Positions 34,634 through 45,917 of a stretch of 64,000 nt of DNA are shown here, one piece after another (position 1 is the stretch's first letter; every line of letters starts with the position of its first letter). This DNA is from Gnetum montanum (taxonomy: Eukaryota; Streptophyta; Gnetopsida; Gnetales; Gnetaceae). The notes below the pieces were generated by a model, which did not search any database, was not told the DNA's origin, and worked only from the letters and a program-made list of their open reading frames with translations. The stretch is from NCBI GenBank assembly GCA_015680685.1, contig MNCI01011808.1, positions 86,047 to 150,046 of the forward strand, given 5' to 3'. Made by a program: the position numbers and the translations under genes.

Positions 34634-35082
34634 TGTTACTAAGCTAGACAGTTTTGCAAACGCAAAAAGCAAGGAACTTAGAAAGCTAAACAGTTTTGTG
34701 AACGAAAAGAACAAAGAAGTTGGCAAGCAATCAAAAAGTCTTTATATCTTGTAGGGCTCCCGAGGAACCTTCAAGGCAACCAATTTGTACCACATGATGC
34801 GTAAACAATCGCAAAAGGGTGTCATGTTTATGCTAGTGCGCGATAGGGTACAAAATGCAGGGACTACCGTAGGATAGGTAAGTCAGTTGGCAACTGCAGG
34901 CTTTATGCCCTGTAGGGTTCCCGAGGAATTGTCATGGCGACCAATCTGCACCACACGACACGTAAACAACCACAGACGAGTGTCCAGTTTATGCTAATGC
35001 ATATCAGGGTGCAAAAGGCTTACAGGACTGCCCTGACATGTGGAAAGGGCACCAAAAGGTCCTCCTTCTAGCGCCAGAAAAC
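34634..35082 (-). other. Leader and candidate primer-binding site of element D
   Basis: No coding signal apart from the region just before gag. Directly inside the LTR the minus strand reads GTTTTCTGGCGCTAGAAGG (35064-35082). TGGCGCTAGAAGG is a plausible primer-binding site because it starts with TGG within a few bases of the LTR; the tRNA is not assigned. A block with GTAGGGTTCCCGAGGAA-type wording occurs twice (34750 and 34912). Confidence 0.6.
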
Positions 35083-36829
35083 TATAGCGATCGAAAATGT
35101 CGGTGGCTAGAAAACACCGAGGGTTCGTCAGCCATTGATAGTCTCAACCTTGTTTCTACGGGAGGGTCGTGTTGGATGGAACAGAAACGGGGTGCCCTGA
35201 ATAGTCTAGTTGATCAGACAGGGACTTAGTCGGTGTTAATATAACCTTTTACAACTGGGTAATTTGAAAACGAGACTGATAGCGCAAAGTAATGTTTGAA
35301 TGTAAAAGAGGCAGAAAACAGTGTAAAATGCAAATAATAAGCAAGAGACAAAGTAAAATGTAACTAGAAAAATGCATCGCTTCAAAGCTACAACTTTGCT
35401 CTGTCAAGATGGATACGATCAGTTGCACAGCGCTAGGAAGTGTAGAGATCTCGAGGGTAACCAAGACATGTAGAGTGAGACGGCTATGTGCTCGAACATG
35501 AACTCAGGCATTAACAATGCAAAGTTCTACCAAGGTGGTAGAAAAGAGCAGAAAAAAATGCCAACTGAAAGTGCTAACTGTTTACAATGTCAAAACAGGA
35601 AGCTTACAATGCTCAAGGTTACAGTGCTAACTTTTTGCTTGTCAGGCAACAAAATTGTTAGCTGACCAAAATGCTCAGAAAATTGAACCCTTGGGACCGA
35701 AAAGCTAAAAATGCTGAAAATGCTTGGGGGCCCAAAGAGATTCCAAGAGTCTGAGAGCCAGAGAGTGCCAGAGAGAGAGAGTGCCTGAGAGCTCTTCTAA
35801 GTGTCACTCATTGGGCTATTTATAGGATCAAGGGCGCACAAAAGATGCGGTTTGGATGCCACGCGCCTTGGGCTTATGTTGACCTATCTATGCTACATGT
35901 GCCTGCATGACTGTTGGACGAGCCTGCCACATCGTAATTACGCTGTCAGAGCAACGGTGCAATTAGGTGAGGTACATTGATGTCACGTAACCACTTGTCA
36001 TGCTTTGCTATGCTTTGTAACGTAGCATGTTTGGCGTAGTGTGGCATCTTGTCACGCTGTGCTACGCCACGCATGGTAGTGTAGCTGCTAGTTCGAAGCA
36101 AAAATTTATGTTGTATCCTACTGCATGTGTTGGAAACCTTTACAATGTTGTGGGTGTTGGTCGCAGATTTGCTACGTTATGCTACGCTACGTAGCATATC
36201 ATTGCGTAGCAGCTGTCCTTAGTAGCAAAAAACGTTGCCGATCTGCAAACTTTGCCTTTTGCACTACGAAGCTTGCGAACTTGTTGATCCTGCCCTTTCA
36301 AATGCCTTCTGTCACTTTTGCAGAATTGCTACACCTCACTGCGCCATGTAACTTAGCATAGCGTAGCAACTAACATGACCTGATTTTGGCCAAGTTCGTC
36401 GCTTTCTGACGGAAGAAGACATTGCTAAAGGACTTGGAGTCGAGTGAGGGGACTGACTGTCCAGCTTTTTCTATGCTGCACTACACTGCGTAGCACACCA
36501 TAGCGTAGCGCTGCACTTCTGCAAACATCTTCTGAAGTTTGCTATGCTACCTAGCATAACGTAGCGTAACAAAACTCCTTGACTTAGAAAACTTGCTAAA
36601 GCGTTTTGCGCATTCTAAATATTGCTCCTAAGCGTGCTGTCGGCTAGATGAACTACTCAGGTGGGTAGGCTAGAGAATCCATTTAGCCTGTTGATACCTG
36701 GGGTAGAAAACTTATCGAACTAGACAGTCTGAACTTCAGAGCATCCATCTCCTGAAGAACTGTCGTGACGCTGCGCGATTTGCAAAGACCTGGTGAAGCA
36801 AGGATGCCTTCAAATTTTGGGGTGTTTCA
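35083..36829 (-). repeat. Right LTR of element D (5' LTR on its own strand), intact order
   Basis: 1747 bases from TATAGCGATC to GTGTTTCA. A minus-strand TATA-like CCTATAAATAG lies near 35816-35828. It gives the correct order for the scrambled left LTR. Rich in GCTACGCTA/TAGCGTAGC motifs around 36160-36560, some forming short palindromes. Confidence 0.9.
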
Positions 36830-36834
36830 ACTGT

Positions 36835-38304
36835 GTTGCGGTAGGAGCTACATCAGAACATTGTGTCACTGTAGCTGCTGATGGGTGCAGTTTCACATGG
36901 GGCAGAAACCACAAAGGCCAGCTCGGCCATGGAGATTCAGAGTTCAAGCCAATGCTAACATTTCTTTTAGCCCTTTCACATCTCAAAATCTTGAAAGCAA
37001 CCTCAGGAATGGCTCACACCATTATTGTTACAGATTTAGGTAGGTCCCTGGGTTTTGGGTGTAACAAATATGGCCAATTGGGCATCAGATCTACAAAACC
37101 AGAAATCGTTCCTCTGCCTAAGCATTGTGTAGGAGTTTTAGATGTTACGGAGGTTGCTTGTGGGTCTGAATTTAGTGTTTGGTTAATTTCTCTGAAAGGG
37201 GCCTCCATTTTCACTGCTGGGTTGGGACAGTATGGTCAGTTAGGGCATGGAACCGATTATGAACACAATTCTTCTGCCCTTGTCGTCAAATTGGATTACT
37301 ACCCACAACCCACTCCTCTGGCGATTGAGCTTTTCAGTGAGAGGAATGTTAACATAGTCAAGGTTGCATGTGGGACCAATCACACAATTGTAGTGGATTC
37401 TGAAGGTTTTGTGTACAGTTGGGGCAGAGGGGATTATGGATGTTTGGGGCACAGGGTTCAGAAGGATGAATGGAGGCCTATGAGAGTTGATGTTTTTACC
37501 AGAAGTAATGTTTTGCCTGCTGATGCTGTTGTGGCTTCTGGTGGGGTGTTTTCTGCTTGCAGCTCTCAGATGGGGCAACTGTATATTTGGGGGAAATGGA
37601 AATCTGGGAATATGTCTGAGAGCAACATGTATCCAAAGTCTTTCCATAAGCTGAATGGTTGGCAGATTCGGTGCATTGATTTTGGGCTTGAGCATTGTCT
37701 GGTTGGGGCTGAGGATTCCTGCATTAGATGGAGGTTTGCAAGTTTTGGGCAGCTTGGATTTGGGCCTCTGCAAAAATCTTCTGGGAATCCCAAGAAGTTG
37801 GATTCTCTTGAGGGCATGAAGGTTCTAGATGTTGCATGTGGGTTAGCTCATTCCCTGATTGTTGTTGAGAGGAAGAAGTTTGAGAAGAGGATTGAGCATA
37901 TGGGTATCTTTGATGGGGAGTCCTGTACCGTGCCAGAGTGTTTGCAGACCAAAAAGCTTGTTACGATTCCTCCGAAGAGAAAGGGTGCCCCTGATTCAAA
38001 GAAAGGTGAAGATGGATCCCCAGTCAAGAAAGTTAAGAAATTCAAACTAGATGAAGAAAATAGCAAAGATGATGGTGATGTTGAAGAAACTTCAAGCCTT
38101 GCAATAGAAGGGAAAGGGAGAGGAACGGGAAGAGGAAGGGGAAGAGGCAGAGGGGGAGGCAAAGGCAGAGGAGGATCCATTGAGAATGGGCCTGCTGGAA
38201 GAGGAAGAGGTAGAGGTAGAGGTAGAGTCAAGGGCAAAGACAGAGGAGGATCCACCACTGAGAATAGGTCTGGTGGAAGAGGTAGAGGAAGAGGATCTAC
38301 CTAA
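36835..38304 (+). pseudogene. RCC2-like pseudogene copy 1, 3' fragment
   Basis: Resumes the RCC2-like frame directly after the duplicated ACTGT (36830-36834) and stays open to 38304. The upstream ATG at 36793 lies in the LTR of element D and is not native. It covers the rest of the propeller and most of the RG-rich tail. Compared with copy 2 it has amino-acid changes at propeller positions (for example GWG to RWR near 37728) and a CAG-to-TAA change that ends it about 18 residues early. Without its first exon part and promoter it is unlikely to make a functional protein. Confidence 0.92.
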
Positions 38305-38962
38305 AATAAGTCTACTAGAGAAGGCAAGAAAGGCAAAGGTAAAGCTAAGAATCTTTGAGAGAGATGCTTTTACAAAAAGCATTGCCCAAGTTTTTATCTT
38401 TTGTGTTGCTTTTCCATTGGAACCATTTTATTGGAAACATTATCGCTGGAAGGCTTTTCGTGACATTTCCCCACATGAAGTCTCTCAGTGAAGACCAAAA
38501 TTTTTTGTTGGGTATATGCTCCTCTTTATACAGGAATTTTAGAGGATTTCTGAGCATTAGTTAGATGATTCTACCATTTCAACCAGATTAATGGTTGTTA
38601 TTCTTGTGTGTTCATTAAAGATTTTATTTCATTTTATTTTTTAAAGAAACAACATATTTGATTATTCTAATTGCTTAGGAAGGCCTGTTCCAAGGCTTTG
38701 TGGCAATTATTTCTATGAAAATTTGTTGGGGGGACTGTTCGGTTAAAAACTTGAAATATTTTGCAACTCCTATCATAGAGATATAGTTGTTGCATTTGAC
38801 CGAATCAATTTTTTGAGTTCAGATCTTTATAAATTTGGCTCTTAATACTTTTATTTGGAAAGTGCAGAGATTAATTGTTTTGCATTTTTATTTGAAAGTA
38901 GTTGGTGTATTTTCTTGCAAAAATTTCCCGTTACTTGGGCATCATGAACCTTGCATGATGCT
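38305..38962 (+). other. 3' flank of RCC2-like copy 1, up to the duplication breakpoint
   Basis: Aligns with 47613-48220 downstream of copy 2, including CATTAAAGATTTTATTTC, a possible poly(A) region. The match stops at GCATGATGCT (about 38952-38962), where element C integrase sequence begins. Confidence 0.85.
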
Positions 38963-39487
38963 ACTATAGATGTACAATCTTTAACAAAAATTGCTTCGGC
39001 CCATTTTGTTATGTAAGCAACAATAATATAAGCTTTTCCATTAGACATTGGTGTAATCGGCCCCATAAAATCAATTCCCCAAATGTCGAAGGATTCTAAT
39101 GGTTTAATCCATTATTGCGGACCCTTCATTTTAGTAGTCATTCCCACATCATGTTGACAGTGCTCAAAAGGTTGGACAAAACGATGGACATCCTAAAATA
39201 ATGTAGGCCAATAATATCCTGCAAATAGGATCTTGATGGTTGTTCATCCCTTAGCGTAATAACCTACATAGGAACCCTTATGAGCGTCTTGGAGAACTCA
39301 CAGTTGAACTATATCGAGAACACACCATCGAACCAAGCCATTGGGACATACTTTGTAAAGTTTCCCATTGGTCTCCATAAAGTACTTGGCTCAGTGAATA
39401 AACTATTGTTTCCTTTTAAGGTTTAACTCTTGTGGTGTTTGTTGGGTGAGGAGATAGGTAAGAATGCTACTGTACTAGTTTGTCTCC
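38963..39487 (-). pseudogene. Integrase N-terminal fragment of element C, with RNase H deletion junction
   Basis: Corresponds to A 1751-2282 (GPITPMSN and the zinc-binding part). At about 39488 the sequence jumps to RT: TGTCTCCGTG in both, then C continues TAGTAGCTAGTATG where A has it only at 2900. About 620 bases spanning RNase H are absent. Confidence 0.8.
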
Positions 39488-40260
39488 GTGTAGTAGCTAG
39501 TATGTCCTAGGAATGATCAAATATCTTTGACAATTTTTGGTTGACGGGTGATTCCTTGGATAATTTTGATTTTCTTAGGATCCACCTCTATCCCTGTGTG
39601 TGAGATTTTGTGCCATAGTACTACGCCTTCTTGGATCATTAAATGGCTTTTCTGCCAATTGAGCCTCAAATTGGTTTCTACACATCTTTTTAACACTTGC
39701 TCCAACTGGTCCAAGGCTTGATCAAAGTTTGCTCCGTAAGTGGAGAAGTCGTCCATAAAGACCTCCATGCCATTCCCAATCTGCTATTGAAATATGCTCA
39801 GAACTAGTCGTTGAAATGTTGTAGGGGCATTGCACAAGCCAAACGGCATCTATTTGTATGCGAACGTTTCCCAAGGACTGGTGAACGTAGTCTCGGCTTG
39901 GTCTTCTTGGGCTATTTGTATTTGGTTATATCCACTATATCCATCCAAAAAATTGTAATAGTGATGCCCTGCGATGGTGTCTAAGACTTGGTCGACAAAT
40001 TGCAATGGAAAGTGATCTTTGAATGTTGCCATATTTAGTAGCCTGAAATCTATGCACACCCTCCATTTGCCTCCCTTTTTAAGCACAATAACTAAGGAGC
40101 TAACACATTCGCTATCAGCAATGGGGTATATGAACCCAGCCTTGAGAAGCTGTTTGATTTCTTTCTTAACTACTTACTTCAACTTAGGATTCAATCACCT
40201 CTGCGGTTATCTCTGAGGCTTCATGGAGTGGTCAATGTAAATTCTATGTTGGCATATCCT
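39488..40260 (-). pseudogene. Reverse transcriptase remnant of element C
   Basis: Pieces 39850-40086 (WRVCIDFRLLN, DHFPLQFVDQVLDTI, FLDGYSGYNQIQIA) and 39517-39768 (MEVFMDDFSTYG, LNWQKSHLMIQEG, HKISHTGIEVDPKK). The catalytic FMDD is intact (GAC at 39751-39753). A frameshift separates the halves and the thumb is cut by the RNase H deletion. Confidence 0.88.
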
Positions 40261-40659
40261 AGGATCTATTCTAGTTAATTCAGGATATGACCAAGCGAAC
40301 ACTTCCGAGCATTTATTTCTTTTTTCTATTGAGGAGCAAGCTTAGCGTTGATAATTACTACTTTTCCATTTTTAAGGAACATGTATTCCATACTAGTGGG
40401 TAATGATTTTAGCTTGAGCGGCTCCTACTTAAATTTCTCAAGGATTTGCAACTTCCCCCAGTTGATATTTTCAAGGTTAAGACTTGGAATTTGGTAGTGG
40501 ACTTGCTATAATGTGTCTATGCTATCGATGTAAGCACAAGTCAAACCCTCAGTTGGTTCCATGCATATGAGTGAATTGCTTTCTTAATCAGTTGTCAGCC
40601 ACTGGGTGTCTTCTTGTCGTGTGGTTATTTCATACAGGCATCTTTGTATGTTAATCACT

Positions 40660-41110
40660 TGTGCACATTGATTGCATGTAGGCAATGCTAAACTTTGTAC
40701 AAACCATGACCTCTACACGCAATTACACCCTGTGTCACTATATGCGATGCACGAAACTTTCTTCTTCTCAATCTTTCCCAATGTATTTTCCTTTAATATT
40801 TGTAGGGAAAGATCACGGATTCCTAGGCATGTGTTGATGGTGCTTAGCCATGCTCTTCTCATTATGAGTGGGAAGTCCCCCTTACCGTTGTTTCCCTGAA
40901 TCACTAAGAAGTCAGCTGGGTATGACCACCCACAAATAGTGGTAACAATGTCTTCCACTAGTCCCAATGGGACAATGATGGACTAGTCAGCCAACTCTAG
41001 AAGAATGTTGCTTTTTCAATGGAGACAAGTTCCAAGCCTTGTACGTTTCTTAAGAAATCAAGTTCACACCGAAACCTGAATCCAAAAGAGCCTTGCACGG
41101 TGCATTTCCA
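40660..41110 (-). pseudogene. Protease remnant of element C
   Basis: The minus strand carries an LLDSG start at about 41080-41100 and the GLVEDIVTTICGWSYPADFL block with WLSTINTCLGI in 40713-40967. A frameshift separates the catalytic site from the rest. Confidence 0.8.
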
Positions 41111-41199
41111 GCAATTTGTAAGTATATTAGAGGACTCCCATGATTAGAGAATTTACTGGGAAGGTGGACAGCTTTGATCCAATCGATGATGGCATGTGT

Positions 41200-43800
41200 T
41201 AGCATGACTGTATGCATTGAGTGTTGTGGTTGAGTTGAAGGAGGCCTCGAAGTTTTGATTAATACTAAGGCATATAAGGAATCAGCCGCTTGTGATTACA
41301 AGGGCTTGGTTGGTGTATTGGTTCTAAAGAAAGGTATTTTCTTCATGTGGTTGTTGGAACCAACAGTAGGTTGAGAGTTAACAGCCCTTGTGGCATTACG
41401 TTATTGCGGTTGGGTAGGGATTTCACCCTGCATAGCTAGAGCAAGTGGTAGTGGAGCTATTGGTGGAAGAGATGTCGCTGGATGAGAAGGATGATACGCT
41501 TGTGCAATATCATCCCTCGAAGAGGGAATCCCATAATACTCGCAGGCTTGGTAGTGAGGTTGAGGAGTGACATGACTAGTAGAGTCACGTGGGGAGATTG
41601 GCTGCTGCACGTAATATCCATATGGGTCAGGTTGCTAGTAAGGATACTATTGCCTTGGTGGTGGCATTCCCCATGATTGTGGGTGTTGCCACTATTGATA
41701 TTGCTCAATCGGTTGTGGTGGAGTTCCACTAGGATAATATGTTAAGGGTTGGTGAAACTGCCTTAGGTTACCTTGAGGATAAGATAACCTTTGGGATGTT
41801 TGCCTTTTATTAAATCATGGGTTGAGTGCATACACCCTAGACTCTTGCAGATGTTAGATTACAAGGCAACATCCCTTAGGATGGTCATATTGACATATGT
41901 TGCATCCACTATCATTGTCTATTTCCGAATCCAGAACCTCTTCAATGATGGCAACTTTACCCTTACCCTTGCTACGTGCATGTTCAACTTCTCTCTTGTT
42001 TCTTTTTTCGCGATCACTACCTTGCTCTCTAGACTATTCTACTATTTTAAGAACAGTTTAAAATCTATTGTCTAGGGAATCCCACATTTGGTCTACCTTT
42101 GCCGAAACTTCTAATGTCATCTTTTAGATAAGCAAAGTTTTCCTATTCACCATCTCTTCAAGTGGTGACTCTTCTTCATCGTCACAAAATCTTACTTCCC
42201 TCTTCCGAAGGGAAGGATCTCGATTATACTCTTCCACACTTTTTCTCTTCCGTTTCTCACCTTCTTCCTTAGCAACTTGCTCCAATAGTCTTTGAATTTG
42301 ATGGAACCTAAGCTTGGATAGTCTCCCTTGGGCATAAGTCCTAAGGATTCTTCTTATTTCATACCTAAGTCCATCCACGAGATGGCGTAGTTGATCCCTT
42401 TGCGAATAACCATAGCCAGGACAACAATGTAATAGTGCATAGTATCGGCCCATAGCAGCATCCAAGGGTTCATGTCCTCCTTATTTCCAACCTTGGATTT
42501 ACTTTCATAGGTTGGACACTCGGGAGTACGTTTGGTACTTATCGTTGAATAATTCTAACATAGTACTCCATCTACGAATATATTTCGATTCTAAGGACTG
42601 GTACCAACTTTCCGCTTCTTTAACTAGTGTCCGCGGGAACAACTTAAGTTTCTGCCATTCATTCTCTATGTTTTGTAAGGCACACGCGTCATGGAATGCT
42701 TGTAAATGATTTTGAGGATCAGCATTGTATCCCCCTTCAAATCATGGGATATTGTTCATATCTAATCTCTTGATCCTACTATCTTTCTGGTGCTTTTTTG
42801 GAATTCTAATAGCCTCAATTATGTCTAACATACTTCGAGTAGCGAGTAGGGCTTTATCGTTATCATCTCGTTCATGGCATATATGATGCCTACGTTGTTC
42901 CCTACTCTCCCTTCTTCTATGTCGTGACTCTCTAGAGTGCCCTTGTTCCCTTTTCTAGCTGTTTCGTCCATGACTTCCACTTTGCCTACCTTTATTCCCA
43001 TGGTCTTTTTCTTTATGACCGCGTCTGGATATTAAAGGAGAGGGTGAAGGAGATGATGAACGTGAACAAGAAGGAGAACCATCACCATGACAGTGTCTGC
43101 TACCTTCTCTTCTATGGTCTCGGCCCCGATCACAATTATGATCAGAATGTCAACCTTTATCATGAGTTCGTGTCCCTTTTTCGAATCCTTTGTGCCCATG
43201 GGTATCAGAACCTGTGTTATGAATAGTGGAATGAAGGTTCTGATACACAACCCCTTGGCCAAAGTCAAGGGAAGGAACATCATTATGTGGGCAACTACCT
43301 AAGATAGGATCACCACCCTCATTTTTGCTTAAGACATGTGGGGCATCCTGGGACCACTTACCCTCCAAAGACTTATGATATCTCTCCTGTTGCAAGTCCC
43401 TTCGACGTTGTGCCTTTGTGGGATGGTATTCTCTCAAGTCATGGTCTTGCACAACATATTCTGCATGTAAGTGCGGCATGCCAATTCGTGTAAGAGCATG
43501 AAGAAGCATGCTCGAGACTGAACAATCGAGAGGTAACACTATGTTACCTTCTAAGTCTCGCCAACACAGTTGTTCATCTTGATGGAGGATAAAGGTGAAG
43601 TCTGGTATATACTCATCAGGATGAATATATACCACTCGAACTTGTTGAGGAACTGGCGGATCAATGTCATGTGTATTATGCTGCCAATTGTTTCCTGTTT
43701 CAGACCTAGGCGATGAGGTGCTTTCATAAGAAGGAGACATACTTGTCTGTTCAGTGTGCAATGTATTCTTGTTTATTATTTTCTCAACCAACCCTAAGGG
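41200..43800 (-). pseudogene. Gag of element C
   Basis: The N-terminal domain is the best copy in the window: an open stretch of 213 codons at 43150-43791 starting at an ATG (43791) or at the MSPSYEST methionine shortly after. Then a basic RH/RS-rich region (42850-43150), the gag core (42480-42830, FEGGYNADPQNHL and WYQSLE), an intact helical part (42124-42465, RHLVDGLRYEIRR and LLEQVAKEEG), and the linker and P/Q-rich tail (41400-42000). Stops lie between these blocks. Confidence 0.78.
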
Positions 43801-43858
43801 TTTGTTTCAATAATGTGAATGATTTCCTATGTTCTAATTAGCACACAAACAACTAAGT

Positions 43859-43876
43859 CCCCGGCAACAACGCCAA
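43859..43876 (-). other. Primer-binding site of element C
   Basis: The minus strand reads TTGGCGTTGTTGCCGGGG directly after the LTR end, the best match in the window to the plant tRNA-Asp complement. Confidence 0.85.
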
Positions 43877-44910
43877 TGATGAGCAGCAAGGTACCCCTAC
43901 GCTCAACCATACGAATACAAGCATTTCACGCACGATTCGGTCGAATTCTAAGGACTAAGTGCCTATGCGCCTCTGTGGAACAATGACAGGTTGGTTGATC
44001 ATTGTCTTCCCAAACTTAATTGTATGTCACGATTATATGGTTAAGTAAGCTTAAGGCATATGATTTTTATATCTTTTATGTTTTTATGTCCTGTGCTAAT
44101 AAGGAAGAAAAGAGATAACTAAGTGACTAATTTATCTTAACTACTCATTAACTAAGTTCTAACTAATCCTAACACTAGCATCCGTTCTCACTTGCTATAC
44201 ACATCTTGAACCAGTGCAACACTACTGGGATTACCAAACGCTAATCGTTACCGGGTTACCAAGTGTTACACACATGCTCGAAGTGATCATACTGAGTGTA
44301 ATTTAACGATTTACTTAATTGATCAAAATGAATTGCTACGCTAATAACATAAATGTAAACTGCATAAAATAAAATAAAATAAAATAATGCGTAAGAAAAA
44401 AAATCTCAAGTGCTGTAAGGATGAATCAAAGAGCTCATCTTTATTGTCGTACACAAGGTGTGCTCAAGTACACAATGCTCGAATAAACATCCGTGCACAC
44501 TTCGACCTCCTATTGCAGGCACTTGGAAACTACTCTAACTTCCAAATAGACTACAAGAGTTTTGCTACTTGACTGCTACAAGACTTCTTTTGATTGCTTC
44601 TTCTAAATTACTCCCTATTGTGCGCCTGGGCACTATATTTATAGGCCTAGGAGTAACCCGGGAATAGCCGCTCTAATAATAACCGCTTTAATAATAACCG
44701 CTCTAATAATAACCACTCTAATAATTAGTGTAACCGCTCTAATAATAACCACTATAATAATTAGAATAACCATTTTAATAATTAGAGTAATTATTCTAAT
44801 AATAACCACTCTAATAATAACCACTGTAATAATTAGAGCAACTGCTCTAATAATTAGAGTAATTGCTCTAATAATAACCACTCTAATAATTAGAGTAACC
44901 GCTCTCATCA
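43877..44910 (-). repeat. Complete 5' LTR of element C
   Basis: 1034 bases, TGATGAG to CTCATCA. Contains the U3 array of CTCTAATAATTAGAG units (44645-44906), a minus-strand TATA-like CCTATAAATATAG (44630-44643) and, further on, CAATAAAGATGAGC on the minus strand as a poly(A) signal (about 44435-44450). Reference copy for the family. Confidence 0.9.
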
Positions 44911-45667
44911 CTTATCAATAGAATAAGCAAAAACTTTGGCATCAATTAAAGAAATTGAAGGTAATTTACAGTCCTCGTAGGGAAATTCTAGAAAGATCAA
45001 ATTTGTTGAAAAAAAAAGATCAAAGAAAGAAAAATTAGATTCACTAGGAAAAAAATTAGATTCGTGGAGAAACATGAACAACCTATACTAAAGATGAAAT
45101 TAATACAATGAACAATTACTTTTAAAAAAATTCCATAAATGAATTTTAAAAATTGTTTGGTAGACCCAAAAGGTCTCCCAAGATGAATGTAAAAGATTTT
45201 AATTTCAATTTCACATGCCACCACTAATACAACTCATAAACACGTGAAACATTAGGGAAAAAGTTAACCTTGAACAAATTCCACCCTTTGGCCCCAAAGC
45301 AATGACCCAAAGCTTAAAAATTGTGAGCATTCAATTCAAAAGTAATAGTTTCGCTTCTACAAATCTCAATCAGAATGGCACGTCATGTTACTTCAGTTCC
45401 CACGTTCATGGTTTTGTAGGGACGCAAGTGAGGAAACCCCACTTTAAATTTTGGGGCTGTTCACCTCCCGTGAAAATGAAATTTTAGGAGAAACTTGGAA
45501 AATTAAAATAAACATGACTGAAAAAAGATTTGTGTACGTAAATTCCCCTAGTTTGGCAACCCTTTTCTTGAAAATTTCTAAAAACTTTCTAATAAAAATA
45601 GAAAGCATCTTTCTAGAAAAAAAGCTGTACCAAGCACCGAACTTGAATTTGGAAAAAAAAAAAAATA
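44911..45667 (+). other. 5' flank of the intact RCC2-like gene, distal part
   Basis: Starts CTTATCAATAG directly after the LTR and matches 17756-18508 upstream of copy 1. No other gene is supported. Short frames are not conserved in frame between the two copies. Confidence 0.75.
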
Positions 45668-45783
45668 AATAACATGTACAAGTTATATAAACACTAACAA
45701 ACAGATGAAGTGACTGTAAGAAAAAAAGAAAATAACATGTACAAGTTATATAAACACTAACAAACAGATGAAGTGACCGTAAA
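45668..45783 (+). promoter_or_regulatory. Duplicated putative core promoter of the RCC2-like gene
   Basis: A block of about 50 bases with AACATGTACAAGTTATATAA occurs twice with a 63-bp period (45671-45719 and 45734-45782). Each has a TATATAAA motif (45684-45691 and 45747-45754). The copy-1 flank has one such block (18514 onward). The second motif lies about 164 bases before the start codon, a reasonable distance for a plant TATA box and short leader. Confidence 0.5.
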
Positions 45784-45917
45784 GACAGCAAGCTTGGCCT
45801 TTTCGTGTTCACATTGGAGGGAAAAGAATCTCCAGATTCGATGTAAAAGAACGAATTTCGTTTTCAGTTGTTCCGCATAGCAACAAGATTTACTGTTCTT
45901 GGAGGAAGTTTAAAAAC

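Larger units (their letters stand above)
18906..36829 (-). mobile_element. Element D: Tat/Ogre-like Ty3/gypsy retrotransposon inserted in RCC2-like copy 1
   Basis: About 17.9 kb, bounded by TG...CA and flanked by ACTGT on both sides (18901-18905 and 36830-36834). On the minus strand: LTR (35083-36829), leader with primer site, gag (31.8-34.6 kb), protease (30.86-31.7 kb), a 4.4-kb antisense segment, RT (24.4-25.1 kb), RNase H, integrase (22.1-23.2 kb), tandem repeats, and the second LTR. Large size, a gap between protease and RT, and 3' tandem repeats are known features of the Ogre/Tat group; the protease motifs also fit. All coding domains contain stops, and the two LTRs differ visibly, so the insertion is old. 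Confidence 0.9.
38963..44910 (-). mobile_element. Element C: truncated Athila-like retrotransposon between the RCC2-like copies
   Basis: Same family as A. From right to left: 5' LTR (43877-44910), primer site, gag, protease, RT, then an integrase fragment cut at 38963. RNase H is missing. No 3' LTR, and no target duplication on the left because that end is a rearrangement breakpoint, not an insertion end. Confidence 0.9.

Noticed and set aside
36793-38304. A 503-residue RCC1-type protein starting at 36793 as an intact gene
   Set aside because: The first 14 codons lie in the LTR of element D; the native 5' part is 17.9 kb away and carries a stop.
37848-38382. Minus-strand frames rich in proline/leucine and serine opposite the RCC2-like C-terminus (also 47123-47636)
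   Set aside because: Complement of the GGAAGAGG repeats coding the RG-rich tail; mirrored in both copies and explained by the plus-strand gene.
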